Positions 1 to 6,141 of a stretch of 8,698 nt of DNA are shown one piece after another. The notes beneath the pieces are model-generated. The model did no database searches. It was not told the origin of the DNA and was given only the letters and a program-made list of their open reading frames with translations. The position numbers and the translations under genes were made by a program. Numbering within the stretch: the stretch's first letter is position 1; every line of letters begins with the position of its first letter. Location: positions 1 through 8,698 of the forward strand of contig JAGNNB010000111.1 in assembly GCA_017990865.1 (NCBI GenBank). Direction: 5' to 3'. Source of the stretch: Lysobacteraceae bacterium (GTDB lineage Bacteria > Pseudomonadota > Gammaproteobacteria > Xanthomonadales > Xanthomonadaceae).

Positions 1-1
1 C

Positions 2-967
2 TCGCTCGAGGCCGCCTCGGCCGAAGCGGCATCGAGCGACGACCACGACCAAGCGCATCGCTACGCCGTGGTCCTGGTCTTGCCGCCGCGACAGCGCGAG
101 GAAGCGCGCGCCCTGCTGGCGCGCGCGGTCGCGCAATGCGCGGAGGGCGGTCTTGTGGTCGCCTGCATGGCCAACGACGAGGGCGCGAAATCCGGCGAAT
201 CGGATCTGAAAGCGCTGGCGGGGCTTTCTGGCTCGCGCTCGAAACATCATTGCCGCGTCTATTGGTCGACGATTCGGACGACTGCGCAGGCGACGACTGC
301 GCCGCCGACGGTCGATCTCGCGCTGCTGTCGGCATGGTCGGCGCTGGACGCGCCGCGACCGATCGCCGACGGGCGCTTCCTCAGCCGCCCCGGCGTGTTC
401 GCCTGGGATCGCATCGATGCCGCATCGGCGTTGCTCGCTGCCTCGTTACCCGACGATCTGCGCGGTCGCGCGGCGGACCTCGGCGCGGGTTACGGCTATC
501 TCGCCGTCGAACTGCTGCAGCGTTGTCCCGGCATCGTCGCGCTCGATCTGTACGAAGCCGAAGCGCGCGCGCTCGAGTTGGCCGAACGCAATCTCGCGCC
601 GTTCGCATCGCGCGCCGCACTGGGATTTCGCTGGTGCGACGCGACCGAAGGTCTGCATGCGCGCTACGACACGATCGTCGCCAACCCGCCGTTCCACGCG
701 CAATCCCGCGCGGACCGCCCGGACATCGGTCGCGCGTTCATCGCCGCCGCCGCGGACGCGCTCGAACCCGGCGGGCGATTGTGGTTGGTGGCGAATCGGC
801 ATTTGCCGTACGAAACGGTGTTGGATACTCGCTTCGGGACCGTGCGCACCGTCGCGCAGGCGCAGGGCTTCAAGGTGATCGAAGCGGTCAAGGCGCACAA
901 TGCGAACAAGGCGAGCACGAAGGGCGGCGCGTCGCGAACGCCGCGCACGCAGCGGTGGCGCGCATGA
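2..967 (+). CDS. rsmC: 16S rRNA guanine-N2 methyltransferase, RsmC-like (5' end outside window)
   Basis: This is a class I SAM-dependent methyltransferase, most like RsmC, which makes m2G1207 in 16S rRNA within the 30S subunit. The reading frame is open to the left edge, so the true start lies upstream. A GTG at 68 is only an internal valine codon, because the residues before it fit the N-terminal pseudo-methyltransferase half of the family. The SAM-binding motif I (AADLGAGYGYLAVELL) is encoded at about 469-516. The catalytic NPPF tetrapeptide, with the family's following H, is at 683-697. The C-terminal stretch GGRLWLVANRHLPYETVLD matches the RsmC end, and the last residues form a basic tail (KASTKGGASRTPRTQRWRA) that may be disordered. 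It is followed after 30 bases by a second 16S rRNA modification gene, so the two are probably co-transcribed. RlmG (23S rRNA) is a related alternative, but the FHA..R/D pattern and length favour RsmC. Confidence 0.88.
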   Translation, partial: SLEAASAEAASSDDHDQAHRYAVVLVLPPRQREEARALLARAVAQCAEGGLVVACMANDEGAKSGESDLKALAGLSGSRSKHHCRVYWSTIRTTAQATTAPPTVDLALLSAWSALDAPRPIADGRFLSRPGVFAWDRIDAASALLAASLPDDLRGRAADLGAGYGYLAVELLQRCPGIVALDLYEAEARALELAERNLAPFASRAALGFRWCDATEGLHARYDTIVANPPFHAQSRADRPDIGRAFIAAAADALEPGGRLWLVANRHLPYETVLDTRFGTVRTVAQAQGFKVIEAVKAHNANKASTKGGASRTPRTQRWRA

Positions 968-997
968 CGCGGACCTGCGTATGAAACGGACGCGCGC

Positions 998-1717
998 ATG
1001 AAATTGCTCAAACGCATCGCGAATCTCGGCTACGGCAGCCGCAAACAGGTGGTGGCGATGTTCCGCGAAGGCCGCATCGCCGATGCCGATGGCGCGCTGT
1101 TGTACGCCGACGACGAACTCGGCGTGCACGCCACGCACGAGAACGTCCGTATCGACGGCGAGCCGCTGGACCCGCCGCCGGGGCTGTTGTTGATGCTGCA
1201 CAAACCGCGCGGTTACACCTGTTCGACCAAGGATCAAGGACGGCTGGTCTACGATTTGCTGCCGCCGCGCTTCCGCTTGCGCGACCCGCTGCTGTCGACC
1301 GTCGGCCGGTTGGATCGCGAGACCAGCGGCCTGCTGTTGCTGACCGACGACGGCGCGCTGCTGCATCGCATCGTCTCGCCGAAAGCGCGCATCCCGAAAG
1401 TGTACGAAGCGACATTGGCGCAGCCGTTGCGCGGCGACGAGGCGGCGATTTTCGCCAGCGGCACGCTGATGTTGGAATCCGAAACCGAACCGCTGTTGCC
1501 GGCCGAATTTGAGCCGCTGGATGCGCGGCGCGCGCGCTTGACGCTGCACGAAGGCCGCTATCATCAAGCGCGTCGGATGTTCGCCGCGGTCGGCAATCAC
1601 GTCGAAGCGCTGCACCGCGCCGCCATCGGCGGATTGGCGCTCGACGATCTGGCGGAAGGCGCATGGCGTGCGCTGGACGAAAGCGCACGGCAGCGTTTGT
1701 TCACGGGCGAACAGTGA
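998..1717 (+). CDS. rsuA: 16S rRNA pseudouridine(516) synthase, RsuA family
   Basis: This cytoplasmic enzyme isomerises U516 of 16S rRNA to pseudouridine. The protein has 239 residues, against about 231 for E. coli RsuA. Residues 1-50 resemble an S4 RNA-binding domain (LLKRIANLGYGSRKQV...). Residues 65-77 hold the LMLHKPRGYTCST motif. The catalytic aspartate is D106 in the GRLDRETSGLLLLTDDG signature (103-119). Near the C terminus, RRMFAAVGNHV and LHRAAIGGLALDDL are typical of the RsuA/RluB/E/F group. The ATG at 998 is chosen because an in-frame stop at 965-967, the end of the preceding gene, leaves no earlier ATG in frame. Only a weak purine stretch (ACGGA, 985-989) precedes it. It lies 30 bases after the rsmC-like gene on the same strand. 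The related RluB/RluE enzymes act on 23S rRNA; the length and the context next to rsmC favour RsuA. Confidence 0.9.
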   Translation: MKLLKRIANLGYGSRKQVVAMFREGRIADADGALLYADDELGVHATHENVRIDGEPLDPPPGLLLMLHKPRGYTCSTKDQGRLVYDLLPPRFRLRDPLLSTVGRLDRETSGLLLLTDDGALLHRIVSPKARIPKVYEATLAQPLRGDEAAIFASGTLMLESETEPLLPAEFEPLDARRARLTLHEGRYHQARRMFAAVGNHVEALHRAAIGGLALDDLAEGAWRALDESARQRLFTGEQ

Positions 1718-1781
1718 AGCGCGAACGATGATCGAAGCGCAGGACGTCGACCGACGTCTCGCGATCAATGTCGACATCGAA

Positions 1782-1810
1782 GCGACGATGCCGTCGCGAG
1801 GCGCATTTTT
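1782..1810 (+). terminator. possible terminator after rsuA
   Basis: A perfect 6-bp stem (GCGACG 1782-1787 with CGTCGC 1792-1797, loop ATGC) is followed, after eight bases, by a run of five T (1806-1810). The gap between stem and T-run is longer than in a classical rho-independent terminator, so this is only a candidate for ending the rsmC-rsuA transcript, 65 bases past the rsuA stop. Confidence 0.3.
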
Positions 1811-2039
1811 GGCCAGTACCGTTACTGTCCGCCTCGCTGCGGCGCGCGGTGACGAAACCATACGGCTCGGTATGCGTTTGCCGGCCAGCGATCGATGCCA
1901 TCAATCGTTCGCGATGCGGCGCCAACGAATCAATAAGTTACATGGCGCGTATCAGGAAGCGAGATGTATCGAGCATATCGTTCCGAGCACCGGCATTCCC
2001 GATATCGCCGCTCGCGCGGCCGAGATCGGGCGGGTGCGC

Positions 2040-2067
2040 TTGCAATCGGTTCCCGACCGGCTACTCT
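2040..2067 (+). promoter_or_regulatory. candidate sigma-70 promoter for the cassette
   Basis: TTGCAA (2040-2045) and TACTCT (2062-2067) are separated by 16 bases and lie about 120 bases upstream of the VirB5-like start. The match to TTGACA/TATAAT is moderate. Transcription from here would include the whole folded leader at 2085-2151. This is inferred by eye from one good -35-like hexamer and is not proven. Confidence 0.35.
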
Positions 2068-2084
2068 GAGCCAGCGCATCGCAA

Positions 2085-2151
2085 GAACCGGCGGCAGGGG
2101 GGTGGTTCCGGCCAGCCGCCGACCGAGCTTTCTCGCGGTGCGAGCGGCTCG
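2085..2151 (+). promoter_or_regulatory. structured 5' leader with two hairpins
   Basis: Two foldable elements lie between the candidate promoter and the VirB5-like gene. In the first, CGGCGGC (2089-2095) can pair with GCCGCCG (2115-2121), or alternatively GAACC (2085-2089) with GGTTC (2104-2108); these two pairings are mutually exclusive at their edges. In the second, CGAGC (2124-2128) pairs with GCTCG (2147-2151) around an inner CTCGC/GCGAG stem (2132-2136, 2140-2144). No T-run follows, so it is not a simple terminator. I could not match it to a known riboswitch class, including the cyclic di-GMP class I consensus. Confidence 0.35.
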
Positions 2152-2186
2152 TTCCCGTGACTCTCGCACTTAAGGACAGGTGTCTC

Positions 2187-2966
2187 ATGTCGAATCGCAA
2201 GCCCAAGGCGCACGGCGTTTCCAAAGCCCGCTTTTTCTTCGCCAAGTCTCTGCTCGCTTCCACGCTCGTCGCGAGCGTTTCGATGTCCGGAAACGCGATG
2301 GCCTGGAACATCGTTCACGACCCGGTCCAGACCGACAAGCACGTCAGGGAGTTCAGAGCGCAGCTCGAGCGCTGGAAACAAACCGCAGATCATTACCGGC
2401 AGCAATTGATCAGCCTCGGCGGCATGAGCGTCACGCCGACGGCGCTCAACAATCCCAACGCCGATTTTCCGCTCATCGACCCCAACTATGGATTGGAGCA
2501 CGCATGCCGCGCGAACCGCGACGGCGGTTTGATCGGCACGGTCAAAAACGTGTTTCGTCCGGATCCGAACAAAGATATCCTCGATCAGCAGCTCGATATC
2601 TGCCAGCGGATCGTGCGGGCCGAAAATCTGAAGTACAACGAAACCGTCAAGTACTTGAACAATCTGCGCGCCCGCCAGCGAGAGCTCGATAAGATCGATC
2701 TCAGCCGTAAAGGCGTCGGCAGCGAAGAAGGCAAGCTGAAATCCGTCACCTTCGACGTGAATCGCTACGAGCAAAGTTCGAAGATGGATATGGACAATTG
2801 GCAAGCCATGATGATGGCTTACGACAGCTATGTCAGTCAGTTGAACAAATACCAACAAAGGCTCGCCCAACGCGCCTTGCGCGGGCAACAGCCCGACATT
2901 TTGACCACCGTCGTGCAGGGCGCCGTGCTCAAAAAGGTGCTCGACGATGAAAAAAATAAAGACTGA
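2187..2966 (+). CDS. VirB5/TrbJ-like type IV secretion-related periplasmic protein
   Basis: The predicted protein is a secreted helical one of the VirB5/TrbJ type. In conjugative and type IV secretion systems such proteins are periplasmic or pilus-tip minor subunits. The chosen ATG at 2187 (259 residues) has AAGGA at 2172-2176, ten bases upstream; a GTG at 2157 in the same frame lacks a ribosome site and lies next to a hairpin. Residues 1-39 form a signal peptide: basic N-region, hydrophobic core around 15-34, and cleavage after AMA at 37-39. The mature start WNIVHDPVQTDKHV resembles the 'W-x-V-x-DP' opening of VirB5/TrbJ proteins. Helical, glutamine-rich segments follow at 52-78, 130-175 and 190-230. 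C107 and C139 could form a periplasmic disulfide. AT content is visibly higher than in rsuA. Family assignment rests on pattern and on the VirB6-like neighbour, so it is moderate; a generic secreted coiled-coil protein is the alternative. Confidence 0.65.
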   Translation: MSNRKPKAHGVSKARFFFAKSLLASTLVASVSMSGNAMAWNIVHDPVQTDKHVREFRAQLERWKQTADHYRQQLISLGGMSVTPTALNNPNADFPLIDPNYGLEHACRANRDGGLIGTVKNVFRPDPNKDILDQQLDICQRIVRAENLKYNETVKYLNNLRARQRELDKIDLSRKGVGSEEGKLKSVTFDVNRYEQSSKMDMDNWQAMMMAYDSYVSQLNKYQQRLAQRALRGQQPDILTTVVQGAVLKKVLDDEKNKD

Positions 2967-3017
2967 TCGGAAGCGGACGCCCTCGGGGCCGCTCATAGGC
3001 CAGGCAACCGCCTGAAT

Positions 3018-3046
3018 CCGAAAGCCGCTCGCGAAGCGGCTTTCGG
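3018..3046 (+). terminator. 12-bp perfect hairpin between the VirB5-like and VirB6-like genes
   Basis: CCGAAAGCCGCT (3018-3029) pairs perfectly with AGCGGCTTTCGG (3035-3046) around the loop CGCGA. It lies 52 bases after the VirB5-like stop and 35 bases before the VirB6-like start. The following bases (TCTATCG) contain only a weak T-tract, so it may be a partial terminator/attenuator or a 3'-end stabilising stem rather than a full stop. It could lower expression of the membrane protein relative to the secreted VirB5-like protein. Confidence 0.6.
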
Positions 3047-3080
3047 TCTATCGAACCTTACGACACGAAAAGGGCGACGA

Positions 3081-4397
3081 ATGGATGCCGGAACCGTATT
3101 CAGTTTGATCGATAGCGCACTGCAAGGGGCGTTCGGCGGTTTCGGCCTGCATGGTCCGGGCTTCGGTCTGCGCGCGGGCATTCTCGACGATGTGACGAAC
3201 CTGTTTTTCTTTTACGAAATCAAGGAATTCATCAACGCCCGCATCGATCGCTTCGCCGGAAAATTTCTCGGCCGCATGATGACCATCGCCAGCGGCGGCG
3301 CATTGGCCTTGATGACGCTGTGGGTGTTCTGGCAGGGCGTCCGAATCATGATCGGCAAGAGTCAGGAGTCGATGATGGGGCTGGTGATGAACTCGGCGCG
3401 CGCGGTCTTCGTGCTGACCCTGGCGACGGCGATGGCCTCCGGTTCGACCCCGCTGCTGAAGGTGCTGGTGGACGGCACCAACAACAAGATCCATCAGTTC
3501 GTCACTGGAAAGAACGTCGATGACCCCTATCGCGCGATCGATAAGAGTCTGGGCTACATGCAGGTGGCGTTGATCAGCATCGACGCGCTGGACGTCAGCG
3601 GCGACGAAAATATCGAAGCCGCGAAAAACCGAGCGCAGTTGTTCACCGGCATCGGCATCGCCGGGCCGTCTTTGGTCGGCGGCACTTTGCTGCTGCTCAA
3701 TCGCATCGCGATGGCGTTGTTCATCGGTTTCGGGCCTTTGTTCCTGGTGTTCCTGTTGTTCGACCAGACCAAGCATTTGTTCAGCAAGTGGTTGATGTAC
3801 GGCATCGGCACGATGTTTTCGTTCGCGATGCTGAGCGTGATGGTGAGTATCGCGGTGGACATCGTGACCGCGGTGGCGGCGGCGTATTGGGCCGGCAGTT
3901 TTCTCGGGACAAGCACGGAAGGCATCAGTAGCCGAGCCTTGCAGCAAGGCGGGCTCGGGGCGATTCTGACCCTGTTGATCGTAACGGTGCCGCCGATGGC
4001 CGCGAGTTTCTTCCAGGGGACGCTGGGGCAAATCAGTACGATCAATATGTTCGGAGGGTCTTCGTCGAGTCCGCAAACGCAGTCACAAACGACGGTCCCA
4101 ACGGCGAGGACGGCGGCGCCTCCTCCGCCGGAAAAACCCGCGAGCGCCCAGCCAGGCGCACCTCGCCCGCCCGATGCGCAGCAGAGTACGGTCAACCCGG
4201 CGGCGGGCGCACGCAGTTCGAATCCGATCGGCGACGATAAGATGAAAACCGAACGCGGCCGGGGACTGATAGACCCGCAGCAATCCTCGGCGAGCGCGAA
4301 TTCGAGCAGCCAGCTCATGGGCAGCGCTCCGTCAGGCATGTCGCGGACAGGCGAAGCTGCGGGGCCGAAGCGAGCGGATTCCAAAGGAGACGCTTGA
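3081..4397 (+). CDS. VirB6/TrbL-like polytopic inner-membrane protein of type IV secretion
   Basis: VirB6/TrbL proteins are inner-membrane channel components at the base of type IV secretion machines. The protein has 438 residues. Hydrophobic segments lie at about 67-91, 103-120, 188-228 (probably two passes), 240-270 and 290-311. The VirB6-like features are the amphipathic N terminus (about 40-60), the central segment with GFGPLFLVFLLFDQTKHLFSKW (216-237) and the late VPPMAASFF (303-311). After about residue 325 the protein becomes a polar low-complexity tail of roughly 110 residues rich in S, P, A, Q and G, likely disordered. The ATG at 3081 has AAAGGG at 3069-3074, six bases upstream. Its stop TGA (4395-4397) directly abuts the next start codon. 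It lacks neighbouring VirB4, VirB8-11 or coupling-protein genes, so its partner machine, if any, is outside the window. Family call is good; the exact role is inferred. Confidence 0.85.
   Translation: MDAGTVFSLIDSALQGAFGGFGLHGPGFGLRAGILDDVTNLFFFYEIKEFINARIDRFAGKFLGRMMTIASGGALALMTLWVFWQGVRIMIGKSQESMMGLVMNSARAVFVLTLATAMASGSTPLLKVLVDGTNNKIHQFVTGKNVDDPYRAIDKSLGYMQVALISIDALDVSGDENIEAAKNRAQLFTGIGIAGPSLVGGTLLLLNRIAMALFIGFGPLFLVFLLFDQTKHLFSKWLMYGIGTMFSFAMLSVMVSIAVDIVTAVAAAYWAGSFLGTSTEGISSRALQQGGLGAILTLLIVTVPPMAASFFQGTLGQISTINMFGGSSSSPQTQSQTTVPTARTAAPPPPEKPASAQPGAPRPPDAQQSTVNPAAGARSSNPIGDDKMKTERGRGLIDPQQSSASANSSSQLMGSAPSGMSRTGEAAGPKRADSKGDA
4383..4390 (+). promoter_or_regulatory. strong Shine-Dalgarno inside the end of the VirB6-like gene
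   Basis: AAAGGAGA lies seven bases before the ATG at 4398, within the last codons of the VirB6-like gene. Together with the zero-base junction (TGA then ATG), this indicates translational coupling and fixes the start of the DUF4189 gene. Confidence 0.75.
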
Positions 4398-4883
4398 ATG
4401 AAGTTTTTTTCGCTCGTTTTCGGTTTGACGCTGATCGCGTTCGCGCCGGATACCGCCGCACAGTGCCGTATGGGCTCTGGTCCGGATTTCGGGGACGGCG
4501 TGCCCTATTGCTCGCAGCCGCCTCCCAAAACCTACGTCGACCCTTCCGGTCCGCAGTGGGCGACGCGTTGGGGCGCCATCGCGATCGATCCCAATGCGCC
4601 GCGCGGCGGCGTCGGCGTCTCGAGCGACTCGAAGAGTCGGCGCGCCGCAGAAAAAATGGCGGTACGTCTTTGCCGCAGCAGCGGCGGCGGGAAGACCTGC
4701 CGCATCCAAACGTCGTACGACAATCAATGCGGGGTGATCGCATGGGGCGATCGTTACTACAGCACGGCGAATGGCGCGACCGTCGACGAAGCCGCACGCC
4801 TGGCGTTGGACGAGTGCGCTAAAGAAACGTCAGGTTGCCGGGTGTTTTATTCGAATTGCAGTTACCCCGTCAGAATTCGATGA
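4398..4883 (+). CDS. secreted cysteine-rich DUF4189 protein
   Basis: The protein has 161 residues with a signal peptide (hydrophobic core about 3-16, cleavage near TAA at 19-21), so it is probably exported. The mature part carries a DUF4189-type domain from about residue 57: WGAIAIDP (58-65), GVSSDSKSRRAAEKMAV (73-89), C92, the GGGKTC segment ending at C101, then YDNQCGVIAWGD (107-118) and a C-terminal repeat of the same A-C pattern (EAARLALDEC, then C147 and C154). All eight cysteines (23, 38, 92, 101, 111, 140, 147, 154) lie in the mature region, which suggests several disulfides. The domain's function is not established to my knowledge. Direct adjacency to the VirB6-like gene and its own strong ribosome site suggest the two products work together, for example as an envelope partner or substrate. 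It could also be an independently acting periplasmic protein. Confidence 0.85.
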   Translation: MKFFSLVFGLTLIAFAPDTAAQCRMGSGPDFGDGVPYCSQPPPKTYVDPSGPQWATRWGAIAIDPNAPRGGVGVSSDSKSRRAAEKMAVRLCRSSGGGKTCRIQTSYDNQCGVIAWGDRYYSTANGATVDEAARLALDECAKETSGCRVFYSNCSYPVRIR

Positions 4884-4898
4884 GCGCGCGGTCCGCGG

Positions 4899-4921
4899 CG
4901 GATCCGATGCATCCGGTTTTT
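4899..4921 (+). terminator. weak rho-independent terminator after DUF4189
   Basis: CGGAT (4899-4903) pairs with ATCCG (4911-4915) around a seven-base loop, followed by G and five T (4917-4921). The stem is short, but the T-run comes at the right place, 16 bases after the DUF4189 stop and before the convergent DUF1415 gene. Confidence 0.45.
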
Positions 4922-4985
4922 CGTGGTGCGGCGTTTTCGGCGAGCCCTCCGGCATCAGCGCTCGTCCGGTCTCGCTCTCACCGGT

Positions 4986-5621
4986 TCAATCGCTCCCGCG
5001 CCATCCTCCGCGCGCGGAGACACTGAGTTGCTCGGAGTTTCCTCCGGACAACAAATCGCGAAAGCCGTCCAGCCCCAGTTCCGCCATCGCCGCCAAATTG
5101 CGCTGAACGATCGCATCGGGATCGGGGTACGCCTCCACCGCGCGATCCAGGCTGGCCTCGCGGATCAGATGCAGCGTCGGATACGGCGAACGGTTGGTGC
5201 AATTGCCCGGGTCGTCGGCTTCGGTGTCCGCGAACCGATACTCGGGATGAAAACTCGCGACCTGCAGCACGCCATCCAAATCGAGCGCTTCGACCAGCGC
5301 GTCAACGCGGTCGAGAAAATCGTTGTATTCCAGAAAATCCGTCAATACCCGGGGATGCACCAGCAGGGTGGTGTCGATCTCCTCCGCTGGCGTATCGCGC
5401 AGGCGCAGCAATTCTTCCGCCAGTTCTTCCAATAAATCGTCTTCGAGTTCGGCGTCGCTCAGCGCGAAACGCACCTGTCGTTTGACGTACACCGCCTTGG
5501 CGAACGGGCAGAGATTCAGCCCGATCACCGCGCGTTCCAGCCAACGGCGGGTGGCGGCCAGTTCCGCGGGCTCGGCGGTTTCGTCCGTCGGCGTGACGTG
5601 CGGTTCGTCGATCATGATCAT
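4986..5621 (-). CDS. DUF1415 family protein
   Basis: This 211-residue cytoplasmic protein belongs to the DUF1415 family (COG3310), found in many gammaproteobacteria with no assigned function. Family signatures seen are RRWLERAVIGLNLCPFAKAV (25-44, with C38), the acidic helix ELEDDLLEELAEELLRL (58-74), LLVHPRVLTDFLEYNDFL (86-103), LQVASFHPEYRFADT (119-133), DDPGNCTNRSPYPTLHLIRE (136-155) and a C-terminal SVSARGGW tail. The conserved C38, H125, C141, N143, R144 and H151 look like candidate active-site or metal ligands, but that is inference. Two starts are possible, the ATG at 5621 and an ATG six bases later (5613-5615); neither has a strong ribosome site. It begins 37 bases after the yajQ stop on the same strand, so the two may share a transcript. 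There is no sequence sign that it is linked to the convergent secretion cassette. Confidence 0.88.
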   Translation of the reverse strand: MIMIDEPHVTPTDETAEPAELAATRRWLERAVIGLNLCPFAKAVYVKRQVRFALSDAELEDDLLEELAEELLRLRDTPAEEIDTTLLVHPRVLTDFLEYNDFLDRVDALVEALDLDGVLQVASFHPEYRFADTEADDPGNCTNRSPYPTLHLIREASLDRAVEAYPDPDAIVQRNLAAMAELGLDGFRDLLSGGNSEQLSVSARGGWRGSD

Positions 5622-5658
5622 CGTCCGTCGTGATGCGCTGTCGGTCGCATCGCGCGTG

Positions 5659-6141
5659 TCAATCGCGGAAATTATCGAACTGCAGCGGCCGCTCGTAGTT
5701 CTGTTGCCGCAACAACGCCATCGCCGCCTGCAGATCGTCGCGTTTCTTGCCGTTCACGCGCAGTTTGTCGCCGTTGATCTGGCTGTCGACCTTGAGTTTG
5801 GCGTCCTTGAGAGCGGTCTGGATCTTCTTCGCCAGTTCGCGTTCGATGCCTTGCTTGATCGCGACCTTTTGCCGGCTGCCGGCGAGGTTGGTCTCGATGT
5901 CGCCGAAGTCCAGACAGCGCGCGTCGATGCCGCGGGCGATCAGGCGCGCGCGCAGGATGTCGGTCATCTGCTTGAGTTGGAATTCGCTGGGCGCCGACTG
6001 CGAGATGGTGTCGTCTTCGAGCTCGAACGTGGCCTCCACGCCTTTGAAGTCGAAGCGCGTGCTCAGTTCGCGATTGGCCTGATCGACGGCATTGGTCAGT
6101 TCGTGGCGATCGACTTCGGAAACGACATCGAAAGAAGGCAT
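5659..6141 (-). CDS. yajQ: YajQ family (cyclic di-GMP-binding) protein
   Basis: This 160-residue protein is a close match to YajQ/UPF0234 across its length (E. coli YajQ about 163). Conserved stretches are MPSFDVVSEVDRHELTNAVDQ (1-21), RELSTRFDFKG (24-34), ELEDDTISQSAPSEFQLKQ (41-59), the DIL..RL..RGID pattern (61-73), KVAIKQGIERELAKKIQ (92-108) and a C-terminal segment ending LQFDNFRD. In Xanthomonas campestris a YajQ-family protein binds cyclic di-GMP and modulates a transcription factor controlling virulence genes; the same role here is inferred from family only. No clear Shine-Dalgarno precedes the ATG at 6141. A TACTCT hexamer on the minus strand (6169-6174) could be a -10 element giving a short leader, but I see no matching -35. 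DUF1415 follows 37 bases downstream. Confidence 0.95.
   Translation of the reverse strand: MPSFDVVSEVDRHELTNAVDQANRELSTRFDFKGVEATFELEDDTISQSAPSEFQLKQMTDILRARLIARGIDARCLDFGDIETNLAGSRQKVAIKQGIERELAKKIQTALKDAKLKVDSQINGDKLRVNGKKRDDLQAAMALLRQQNYERPLQFDNFRD

Larger units (their letters stand above)
1718..2186. other. gene-poor spacer before the VirB5/VirB6 cassette
   Basis: I see no recognisable gene in these 469 bases. The best open frame runs from an ATG at 1728 to a stop at 2069 (113 codons). It has no Shine-Dalgarno sequence, only moderate third-position GC compared with the flanking genes, and no family I recognise. A second overlapping plus-strand frame is equally open, which argues against either being real. 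The spacer contains a GACGTC pair (1743-1748, 1753-1758), a possible rsuA terminator, a candidate promoter and a folded leader just before the VirB5-like gene. It may hold regulatory sequence or decayed genes. A small unknown protein from 1728 cannot be excluded. Confidence 0.6.

Noticed and set aside
446..1861. Long antisense open frame (about 470 codons) over rsmC and rsuA
   Set aside because: High-GC genes commonly leave long antisense frames. The protein is low-complexity (Arg, Ala and Gln rich) and matches no family, while the plus-strand products are clear.
1728..2069. Possible 113-codon gene after rsuA
   Set aside because: There is no ribosome site, codon bias is weak, another plus-strand frame is equally open, and no family is recognised. 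Kept only as a note in the spacer entry.
2070..2160. Cyclic di-GMP riboswitch in the leader
   Set aside because: Considered because of the yajQ gene nearby, but the conserved class I sequence blocks are absent and the stems do not match its layout.
2157..2186. GTG at 2157 as an upstream start for the VirB5-like protein
   Set aside because: It lacks a Shine-Dalgarno sequence and would lengthen the N-region of the signal peptide by ten residues. The ATG at 2187 has AAGGA at a suitable distance.
2061..2996. Antisense open frame of about 310 codons over the VirB5-like gene
   Set aside because: The plus-strand frame has a signal peptide, a ribosome site and a family-like mature start. The antisense one has none of these.
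4404..4410. T7 run just after the DUF4189 start as a phase-variation site
   Set aside because: Seven T is short for slippage-driven switching. The run simply encodes Phe-Phe in the signal peptide with an intact frame.
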